DNA from: Medicago truncatula
Taxonomy: Eukaryota; Streptophyta; Magnoliopsida; Fabales; Fabaceae
Assembly (NCBI RefSeq): GCF_003473485.1
Contig: NC_053046.1
Span: forward strand, 10,116,001-10,180,000
Direction of reading: 5' to 3'
DNA length: 64,000 nucleotides
Below the pieces are notes generated by a model. That model searched no databases, was not told the DNA's origin, and saw only the letters and a list, made by a program, of their open reading frames with translations. Shown here in pieces: positions 50,781 through 61,039 of the stretch. Numbering within the stretch: position 1 is the stretch's first letter; every line of letters begins with the position of its first letter. The position numbers were made by a program, and so were the translations under genes.

Positions 50781-52139
50781 TTTCTAGTTGCTTTTTCTTT
50801 TTCTGTTTCTTCTATTGGGTGGGTAATGTAGGGAGAAAATATAGAGATGCAAATATACAAATAGATATTATTGGTCAATTATCCATAACTTTTATATATT
50901 AAAGCTATCTTTAGTCAAAAAAGATGTTCAGATATTCTTTTTTTTTTTGGTTACAAAAGAAATTTTTAAAGAGTTTTTAAAGAAATTTTTGGTTACAAAT
51001 TAATGGTCAATCCTCGTAAAAAAAAAAGAAAATCAAGATGACCCGCCCCCTCCCGACTGTGCATATTTGATGACGTGGCACACTGAGTCACCTTTTTTAG
51101 ATTATGTGGCGCACTGACTGTATAATTAATTTTGTTTTTTATTTTGGGTACGCGTGGCATTTGTGCCTATTTTGTTTTTGAAAAAATAACAAAATAATAT
51201 AAATTTATTTATATTAGTTTAGAAATAAAAAATCTGAAAATTAATTTTCAAAAATAAGAACAAAATTCTTTTTTTTTCCAAAATTAAGAGGATTTTTTTA
51301 TATACGGCATTAAGACGGAAAATAATCACATGAAGATGAAAAATCAAAACAAACAACAATAAAATCACAAAAACTTATGAAAGAAGGCTGAAAATATGTT
51401 AAATCATTTATTTAATTATGTGTGTGTGAGAGAGAGAGTTTGGAGGGATACTAATCCTCTTCCATATGTCAAGAACAAGAAGGGGAAAAAATGGTGACAA
51501 CTAAAGTTTAACTATCAGATAGAGCTATAAAGTTGTTTCAATACTATTAAAAGAAAAAATAGCTAATTTTAAAATAAGTTATAAATTCACACGTTAACAT
51601 TAATAAGTTCAATTTGTCACATGTCATTTCGTGATTTAGTATTTCTTTTTGATAACTCATCTATAATTAGAATCTTGTTGTCAATGGGCGCCTTAATATA
51701 TCCCCATGATTTAGACCATTAGGCCTTTTGTCAGACTAATTTCTGAGTTAGCAGCTGAACACATTTGGCTTTTCATTTTGTGATTTATTCTACAAATAGA
51801 AAATAATCTATTTATTTATTGAAAGAGAGATAAATTACATATATATAATTACAATGAAGGCAATAAGGAACAATATTATTAGTCAAAACAAATTTGGGTG
51901 GAATCATTATTTGATATAGTTTACTCATTCTCCTGTCGGGTTTTAAATTATAAGGGTCCATTTCCCTTGAAAATCGAAGGATTAACGCACGCAAAACGTC
52001 AAAACAAATCTCAAGTAGTATCACGTTAAATGTATCTAGACAGATTTTCTCAAAGAGGTATTTAACACGTGCTATGTATATTTTAAAATAATAATAATAA
52101 TAATAATCATAATAAATATGATGCCCCAGTTAAAATTAC
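50781..52139. other. Intergenic, promoter side of DAO-like B
   Basis: AT-rich with small repeats. No gene or RNA recognised. Confidence 0.45.
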
Positions 52140-52790
52140 CCAACGATTCTGATTTAACCTTTCGTGAGGATGGTGCGATCACGGTCTTTCTATCGTGACA
52201 ATGCCTCTTTAAACCCCTTTTTAGGGGTTGTTAAAGTTGTCGTCGTTTTTCACTGGTGGTTTCTGGTTTCCTCGTTGTCGCCTATGTTGTCGTTGTTATC
52301 TGGCTTCTATGACGGATTCAAGGTGATGAGGGTTGTGAGCTACTCTTTGTTCAGTACTCCAAGTCTCGATATGTGGGTTGCAAGTTACGTGGTGACCTTC
52401 AGATTGGCTTCAGACTATGTTGCTCAAAAAGGCAGTTGATGCATTTTGTTATCTTGTTTCCATGTAGTGGGTTCTTGGTTTGTGGATTTGTTTTCGTGAT
52501 GGCGGTCGAGTTCATTCGCCGATAATCAAAATTTGGGTTCAGTGCTCACGAAAGTTCACACACCACTTTTTTTTCAATTTGGTTTCGCTCTCGTACGCGA
52601 TTTTGCTGGATTGTGCATATGGTGCATGGTTGTTTGTTCTGGACTCGGATTTACTTGTTTCGTTGTAGTTTCTTTACCCTTTGGGTTGATATGTATTACC
52701 TTTTTGGATGTTTATTTTTCACTTTCATTAGGTCGAGTTTTATATCGCTAATCTTTTGTAATCTTCCTTTTATTTTAACTTACCCCATTC
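52140..52790 (+). other. GC-richer block of unknown origin, possibly transposon-derived
   Basis: It has several overlapping open frames (52164-52439, 52480-52751) rich in Phe, Val and Leu, and richer in G/T than its surroundings. No domain was recognised. It could be a LINE 3' region. Confidence 0.25.
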
Positions 52791-53550
52791 TTCTAAAAAA
52801 ACATAATTCATGGGTTACCAAAAATATATATGCAATTTTTTGGACAAAAACAAAACGATATTTATTCATTTGAATTAATTCTCCAACAAGTCGGATCTAG
52901 TTTTTTGTCTCTACGTTCTCTCCCAATTTCTTCCTTGAAGGAGTGGTTTTCGGTCAATTTTTTTTATCTGAAATCAACCCTCTTCATATTTTTCTTCCCA
53001 TTTTAATCTAAATAAGTGATTTTCACATAGATCTAGATTTATTTTTTCATCGTCCGAGTATGTCTTCATCGTCTTGTGTCGTATTGTTTGATTAATCGTC
53101 TCGGTGCTTCGTTTGGTTCTTATTGAAAGACCAGTTTAAATCAATTGTAGATTCAAACAATGGTTTAAGCATCAACGTTGCAGATCTATATGCATACGTA
53201 TTCGATCAGTGGCAGAGCAGAGAAAAACCTCATGTGGCCGACCAATTTATTTAGAGTGTGAATATTTTTTATTACTACATATTTTATATGGGTTAATTCG
53301 ATTGACTATTGAATTGCTTTATGTTAAATATGATTCAATCTAGTGTTTTAACTTTTAAAATTCAGACTAGTTATCAACTCGGTCAAAGAACTAGGTTGTT
53401 AATTGAACAACTGGATTATTGAATAAATCACGTGATTGAACTGAATGATCCGTCTGTGTAACTCGATTTCTAAAGGAAAAAATATATATATATACACACA
53501 CACACACATTAAATCGAGTTGAACCTTATGATTGAGTCGTTACATATATA
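52791..53550. other. Intergenic, no gene recognised
   Basis: AT-rich. TA and CA dinucleotide runs at 53483-53510. Confidence 0.45.
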
Positions 53551-53685
53551 TTTTTTGGTCAAGTAGTCTAGTGGATATGGCTCACACATTTTAAAATGTG
53601 GATAAGTGAGGAGTTTGGGGCTCAACCTCGGTCCCCGCATAATATTTTACTTGCCGCTACCAATTAAGTTGTGCCTACATGACCG
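53551..53685 (-). mobile_element. tRNA-derived SINE, degenerate (minus strand)
   Basis: Reverse of the 10897-11034 pattern: short T-run, TGGTCAAGTAGTCTAGTGG (tail), GGGGCTCAACCTCGG (decayed box B), and box A near 53660. Same family, older. Confidence 0.7.
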
Positions 53686-53879
53686 AATCATTACACATTG
53701 TAATGTTAAAAAAAATCATTACATAAGAAAATATATTTATAATGACGTATGATAATGAGATATATTTTAATTTAATAAAAAAAATAGTATTTATAAAGTT
53801 AAATAAATATTCATATGCTATACTATTATATAAGGATTCCTTAAAAAAAAAAAATTATATACGGATATTTAACATTTAT

Positions 53880-54500
53880 ATTATATGTTGATGGGGATGG
53901 AAAACATATGGTAATCGATTTAACGGAGGAAAACGGAAGTGAGTGGAAAATAGATGGTATGAAGGAGGTGTTCAAGGAAGAGATGTGGAGAGTATTCTTG
54001 CCATGTCAATTATGGATGAGATAGGAGAAGATGAACGGTGTTGGAAATTTACAACCTATGAAGACTACACTGTTAAATCGGCATATCACTATACCATAAA
54101 AAGTCTTTGGTTGAGTGAAAGGTAACTGAATGAAAATTTGTAGACTTCGAATTCTGCAAAAAAGTAAAGGTAGTTTTATGGAGGGCAGCTAGAGGATGCC
54201 CACCCACGAGACATAGCTTCAAAATCGCGGTGTTCATTGTATGCAAAAATAAAGGATTTAGTAGAAGGGAAACCATTAAAGACTATAAAATCATGGGAAA
54301 CCATTATAAGCAAATGACTATCATTCATTAACCCAAAACTCAAATTAGTCATGAAAACCCGAAAAGGATTTAGTGTGCACTACATTTGTTGGTTCTGATA
54401 AGCAGCCAAGAAAAGTTGAATCAAGGTTGCACATTGGATTTTATGGCAGTGGCAATGAATATCTTTGTTGACAGAGTTCCCTTACATGCTTTGAATGGTT
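53880..54500 (+). mobile_element. LINE (L1-type) remnant
   Basis: ILAMSIMDEIGEDERCWKFT and TYEDYTVKSAYHYTIKSLW (53985-54110) match the RT-to-zf-RVT linker of plant L1 elements. KVKVVLWRAARGCPPTRHSF follows at about 54163 in another frame. Frame changes and stops make it dead. Confidence 0.8.
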
Positions 54501-55211
54501 GAAGATTGAAAAGTTTGGCTTTTTAACCGAATAGAAGGTTGTATAAATATCATATAATGAATATAGTAGGCAAAATATAAAAGCTCCTTAATAGAAAAAC
54601 AAAATAGTGAGCATTATGGATATGATCTAAAACTTAAACTAAATCCTGTTGATCTAAACCAAATCCTGCTGCAACTTACAAATTAAACTTAAACTGAACA
54701 ACATTATGCACAAGAATTGATTTCCCAGCTGCGCATTGGTTAGCAAACAACTTTACCGCAGCCTATCTCTTCCTCTCGTTTTGAAGACTTAAGAACCAAT
54801 CTTAAAGTGTTTCACCCACCTTGATCTTGAAAGGGGTATTAGAGTGATCATATAAACAGTCTTCTGTTATAGAATATGTTATAATCATCTACTGCCAGAG
54901 TTAGTTTAGTTAGGATCTGTGTGTAATGTATTCATCTCAGCACTATATATAATTGTGCTCTACTTTGTAATCCTTACATCAAATAATATCAAATGGTAAA
55001 AACAGAGTATCACCAATTTTCCCAACTATCATTCTCTAATAGCTTGCAATCAGTATCATAGAATCAACTACATGTACACACGGATGTACACTGTACTAAT
55101 ACTTATTTGTGAATTGTGACATGGCCATGGAGTGTTGGATTAAAAAAAAATGACTATCAACAAGATTCGCATGCCCAGTAGAGAGGATGAAGTCCTAATA
55201 TTCTCAAATCT
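54501..55211. other. Intergenic, 3' flank of DAO-like C
   Basis: No gene recognised. Confidence 0.45.
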
Positions 55212-57386
55212 TTACGCCAAGCGTAATAGCTCAAGGGCTTCACCAGTGTGCATCTTTTTCGAAACTCTGAGCTTTCTATAATCATCATAAACAAAAGGTT
55301 TATATAGACGTGGGTGATCATGGTCCACCGCCTCTGTTGGAACCTCAACATTTCCCTTCCTCGGTCCCAACATGAATGTAGCAATTGAAAAGCGTGTGGT
55401 AGCTTCCTTGCATTGTACACGGTGCTTTACATTGTAAAACCTTCCATTGCTCCATACCTGTATTCATTTCATTTCATATATTCAGGACTTGCAGCACACA
55501 ATTTTCAAACACCATAAGGTTAAAACATAAGCTAAGGCCCAAATGATGGTGAATAATGAATAATCATTGATTAACCAATTTAGTTTCTGAACTTAGGCAC
55601 TCTCTCTTGCTTTGGCTATCAAGTAAACAAAATGTAATAATATAACACATTTGTTATATATGTTACTATAGTATATAATATTTTATCAAAATTCTTATAT
55701 TCTGTCAATAAAAATAGCAGGTAGAAAAGAATGTGAAAGTTTAGTGACAAAGTTAGTGATTTACAGTGCAACTACTAACTAGCACTCACTTTAGCAATAT
55801 CTCCAAGATTGGCAAGGAGGGTTCCATGAAATGGTGGGACTGAAACAAATGATCCAGAACTGTCCATCACTTCAAGACCGCCAACATTTTCATCGTCTTG
55901 AAGAATTGTTAGGAACCCTGAATCTGTGTGTAATTGGACTCCAGGGGACCCTACAGATTCTTGGGTGAAGCTATATTTATTAATTCTGAACTGGCAAGGC
56001 CAGTCCTCAAAATCAGCACTACCTATGCCCAGTGATTCAGCCATCGTTTGTCCTATTTTGACTGCCAAATCATGTATTGCTTTGCCATATGCCTCCATTA
56101 TTTCCCTGGTAATAATCAACCATACATAAAAAGGTCAATAATTGGCTAGTAGAATGAGAAAACTAAACTATGCTACTATATAATATAAAATTTGCAAAAA
56201 TTAACTGTTGTATTTGAGAGGATATAATCTTATATGAATGTTTGATATCGTGTGTTGGAAAAAATCACGGTTCAAAGCTACAAAGTTTAAAAAATCACAG
56301 TGGCTCATTGCGATATTGCTAAATTCACCAGGATACGAAATAAGCACCACATCAAGTTAAAGTGATCAAACTCAAATGCACCTAACCATGAAACAATTCC
56401 AGAAACCAGTATTTGCATTTTTATAAACTAAATGGATAAACTCTTAAAAGCACCAAAACCAAAGAAAACAATAATATCTAGATGGACATTTTTATTAAGC
56501 ATATCAATGTGGAAGACACGGTAATCCAAACAATACAAACCCTTTAACATATATGTGACAGTGTATAAGTTGTTTCATTCACAAGAGATAAAATCAAATT
56601 GTTTTTTTGCACAAGCTATAAGTTATCCTAGACAATTTATTGAAATAAAGCGGAAAAAACTTATGGACATGTCATAAGTTGTTTTCATAAGCTCTCCAAA
56701 ATAGTCTCACATGTGCTTATGACAAAACATTCTGCTCATAAAAATTGCATTTTGGAACTCATATTAGTTACATGACATGTAAGGTCTTAAACAAAGGTCC
56801 CGGGCCAAAATCTCAATCTATATTGCAGGCAGTATCAGGATATTTAATGTAACCGTCATTCAACTATAATTATGGACACAACAATATCAAGGGTCATAAT
56901 TCATAACCAACAACAACCTTAATCACATGAGACTGACAGTTATGATTGATTGATTGACAGCATAAAAAACTCTTTACACCGCTTTTTACATCGAGGGTGT
57001 ATATGAATTAAATCCTAAACCTAAATCAATTAAATGATAAACTGAAGAAACCTTTGATGAGGTGTGGCATTCAATTGAGAGCAGAATTCATGCACAGCTT
57101 GTGAAGAACCTAAATCATAGAGGCCTAAAGCTTCATAGAGAGGATTGACAGCACTTGGTGCCATGTAACCACTACCAGCAATGACATCTTTGTTGTTTTT
57201 CTTGATATCCATAGGAAGATCAAGAAGAGCTTGAACAACGATCTTCATATCAGACATAAGGGTGGAAGGAATAGAGTGGTTGATGATTCTGAAACAACCC
57301 CATCTTTCACATGCTTCTCTTAGTTTTTGGCATTCGGATTGCTCTGAAATCTTCTCAAGATCAATCACTGGAATAGTCTCTTCCAT
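55212..57386 (-). CDS. DAO: 2-oxoglutarate/Fe(II) dioxygenase, DAO-like (copy C)
   Basis: Three exons, 57052-57386, 55790-56105 and 55212-55457; 298 aa plus TAA. Start at MEETIPVIDLEKISEQ; an upstream in-frame ATG adds only five residues. Fe ligands His171, Asp173 (HTDSGFLTIL) and His229 (NVKHRVQC), and Arg239-x-Ser241 (RFS), are all present. NVKHRVQCKEA is the form seen in characterised DAO proteins, so C is the more typical member. Exon lengths 335 and 316 equal those of A, and the last exon is six codons shorter through a loss near the end (KLRVSKKMHTGEALELLRLA). Introns and flanks differ from A and B, so C split first. Expected role: cytosolic auxin oxidation (inferred from family). Confidence 0.94.
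56552..56745. mobile_element. hAT-like MITE scrap in intron 1 of DAO-like C
   Basis: Words such as CATGTCATAAGTTGTTTTCA and ATAAGCTCTCC are shared with 29900-30172. The ends are unclear. Confidence 0.4.
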
Positions 57387-58165
57387 GAATCGGATCTGCA
57401 AAATGCGTGGCTAGGAAGCAGAACAAAACAATGTTTACCAAAGGCAACGCGGAATCGTGAATGAAGAAGGTGTTGAAGCAAGGTTATGACACTAGTGGTA
57501 GACTTGGTAGTGGGATTCCACTAACTTTGACTTTCATCATTTTTTTCTTTTTAAAGAATCATTTTGTTTTTATTTGTTTTTCCGAGGAAAAAATAATTAA
57601 TCATTTTGTTTTTATTGACACCAACAAAATAATAAATATAATATAAATTTTTAAGTTTTTGAAATGACATTAAGACATCAACTATAATATAGAATTCTTT
57701 CCCTAAAAACAAAATTAGCATTTTTATATGTAAATTTGTTTAAAGGTATAATTTTGAATGAAAAATCTTCCCAAAATCATTTATTATTCATTTAAACAAT
57801 TTTTCTTATATAGCAAGCGTTCGAGATGGAATTGTGTAAGAGAACAAATGAGAGACAAGCTATAGACAAAGAGGCTTATCGCTAGTATGTTTGTCTTTGA
57901 TATGTGAAAACCTTTCAAGTTCTTCTACTTTAAAATGGATGACATATCGGTATCAAATATGTATCTTGCACCGATACCTATCCAGTACGCCCCGATACGT
58001 ATCGAGAGTATCCAGAGATAAAATTTTATTTAAAAAAAAAAAACAATCGCCCAATACTTTTCAGATACATCGGGGATAGGCGGTGGAAAATCGATACACA
58101 CGGATGTTTCTATTATTTTTAGGATATATGTAATTGACTAAATAATGGTGTTCTCTTTTAGCAAT
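57387..58165. other. Intergenic, DAO-like C promoter side
   Basis: No gene. 57950-58080 contains repeated CGATAC/GTATCG words. Confidence 0.45.
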
Positions 58166-58571
58166 ATATTCCATTCGTCCCATATTATAAGCAAAAAAAA
58201 AAAAAAACACTTATTAAAAAAACTAAAACATAGTAGTTTGCAACATAGTTTCTTATAAGTTTTATAGGAAGATGTAAAAACAATTTTCATTGGTTATTGG
58301 TCATTGAGAAAATGAAAGAGATAGCAAATTGAATGCACTTTGCATTTAATTTTTCTTTGGAAGAGATAATTTTTTGAAACAACATAATTAAATATGATAA
58401 AAGTTTGTCTTTTTTGCTTATAATTTTTTTTTTGTAAATAGACGAAATGGCAAAGCCAATATAAACTCACACACAAGTGGAAGTACCGGGGTTCGAACCC
58501 CGGTCATGGCATCCGGCCTGACAATTTCGGCATTTTGTCAGTTGAGTTAGGACTTCTTGATGGAGGGAGTA
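58166..58571. mobile_element. Stowaway-like (Tc1/mariner) MITE carrying a nested SINE
   Basis: The left end CGTCCCATATTATAAGC and the right end GATGGAGGGAGTA (reverse TACTCCCTCCATC) are the two halves of the usual CTCCCTCCGTCCCATATTATAAGC terminus. The right terminus is split by the SINE at 58424-58552. Confidence 0.75.
58424..58552 (-). mobile_element. tRNA-derived SINE nested in the Stowaway end
   Basis: On minus: CCTAACTCAACTGAC (box A type), GGGGTTCGAACCCCGG (box B), GGCTTTGCCATTTCGTC, then an A-run. Same family as 14140-14280 and better preserved. Confidence 0.85.
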
Positions 58572-59517
58572 TCATATAGTACTTGACTAATTATCACTTT
58601 CTTTATCATCAATATTACTTATATTTATATTTCTTTTGATGTTGGAGTTTGTTTTATGTCTTTTTGTTTGTTTGAGAGTGATGATATTGTTGATTGTCGT
58701 GTGAAGGCAATTTAATTATTGTGTCTTACGTTGTTATATGTCTGTTTGGTCCAAATTTTGTGCTTTTTTTTTTTGCTTTTAAGTTTTAACCCATAGATTG
58801 TATTTTGAGTTTTAATCTATAGTTTAAATTTAATTTTTTATTAAAGTATACCAGCTGTATCTTCAATTTAAAATAAAAATAAAAAAAACGTATTGATGTA
58901 TTGGTGCCGTATTGTGTGTCATGTATTTGACCTTCATTGGTGAAAACTGTTATTGTAATTATAGGCATGTGTTGGTATTTGCCTTCATTGTATTAGTCTT
59001 TTTTGTTCAAATCCTGCAGAAATATGAAGATAAATTTTGTCAGCCTCTGCTTCATGTAGAAAGTGTATTTGATGAGACAAGCTTGTTTGTTTTATCGACC
59101 TATTTCTGACTAGATTAAAGTTTATTTTTAAAAGATATATTCATATTTTATCTTTTGTTACACTATATTCTTCTTCAAAAGAATAAAGGTCCCGTTTTAA
59201 CATAATGTCTTAGATAGGAATTCAACTCCAGATTATCAACATCTAACCTTATGCCATCTCACAATCATGCAGGAACTATCATATTAAAGTAGCATAATGT
59301 ATATACTTATGTATATGTGAATCAGTTAAAGATTACTAAAAATATATACATGATTAAACTATACAGCTTGTACCCCTCTGAAACAAATTACAACAACCTA
59401 TTAAGCCTATGAGATCTTGGAATGTGGAGACTGCAGCATTCCATGGACAAAAATTACAGCAGGTGGTCAATCCATTTCACTAGAAGCCATTTATGAACTC
59501 TCAGTTGCCTGAAGCTC
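58572..59517. other. Intergenic, 3' flank of KCBP
   Basis: AT-rich. Should include the KCBP 3' UTR. No other gene seen. Confidence 0.5.
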
Positions 59518-61002
59518 CTACATTGAATGGCGGCCATCGCTCCGCTCTTTAGTTGGTCGTTTATCTTGAATTTCTTCTAAATCTTCATCCTCCCCTTTCC
59601 TACCTGCTTGCTCCTTCCAATAAGCAACTAATTTCTTCAGTCGAGCGATCTCTTTCGAAGATATGTTTTTGCTTGGATCATTCACAATTGACCTCACACG
59701 CGATGCATACCTAACAGAAGTGAAAATCAGCCAAATTATACTACTTAAAATGTGAAAGTCAAACATTTTTAAGTTCAGAAAAGAGATAACATACATAAGA
59801 GAGTTATGTGTCTCATCCAAGCTTGATTCTACTGGAGATACATTCACAAACATGAGAGTTTTGGCGTTGCCTCCAAGTGAATCACTCATCAACATAGTTA
59901 ACTTGTGATTTCTGTAAGGTATGTGTTGACCCCCTGAAGATAAAGCACTAATAACATCTCCAAGAGCTGATAATGATTTGTTTATACTTTGAGCTTCTTT
60001 CAATTGACTACCCTCAGAGCCTGACTTTTTAATTCTTTCAGAGCCAGCAAGATCCACAAAACTCAGCTGCATAATAAAATGTTCATGTTTCAAATAGTTA
60101 AGAAAAAAAAATGAATGTGGTATAAGTTGCATATATAAAGATATTCATAGATATAAGACAATTAATACCTTTCCTCTTGCAGTTGATTGGCTTTGAAGAT
60201 TGACACTTTCGATTACAATTGATAGTATAAGATGAGATCTTGAGCTTTCTTCATTCATTTGTGTCCCTGCTGTATGCCGCCGTTCTGAACCCCTTTGTAT
60301 TATTCTATTCAATTCCTCCATGGTGGAAATCGACACAGTGGTTGCATTTTCTACCATTACCATTCCCTAAAATAAACAATCACAGCTTGAGAAACCAATC
60401 CATAAAATTAAAAGAATTATGAAATGGAAAATTTACAACCACAAAAATAATGAATAACCTTTGAATCCTTCTTAATATCCAATTTTAATCGCTTTGCATT
60501 CTTCGGCAACAAGAGATCTACAAGTGTATCTTGATATAATTCTAACATGTACGCCTGCATCGTAAACACAAAAAGAAGTTTACATCAAACCGTAAAGAAA
60601 GACATTTGTCAAATCAAAGTTGTGGTTAATTTACTCAACAATTGTGTGTGCATTAAGTGTATTTAATGACATAAACTTATATAGATGGATAGACAAATGT
60701 TTATCAAGCTCCATTTTGCAATTGTACCTTCAAGGAAAAAGAAAACTTGTTACCATCTCTCCTTAAAATTCTAAAAAGCTCTGTAGTAGCACGTGGCGTA
60801 AGACCGGGATTGTTTTCGGATCCATATATTGTAAACGTCTTTCCAGAGCCAGTTTGACCATAGGCAAATACGCAAACATTATAACCGTCTACAGCAGATT
60901 GCACCAAGTACTGCATTGTGAATTTTCAAAAGAAAGACTTAGTAACGAGCATAAGAAAATGTTAAATCTATTTCAATGTAAACAACTATTTTGCTTGTTC
61001 GG

Positions 61003-61039
<37 letters not shown>

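Noticed and set aside
52164-52873. Overlapping open frames resembling membrane proteins
   Set aside because: Hydrophobic runs come from T-rich DNA; no domain, intron or start context supports a gene. Kept only as an unassigned block.
61003-61034. 32-base A-run
   Set aside because: Lies inside a KCBP intron; a simple homopolymer, not a polyadenylation trace, since the gene is on the other strand and no element adjoins it.
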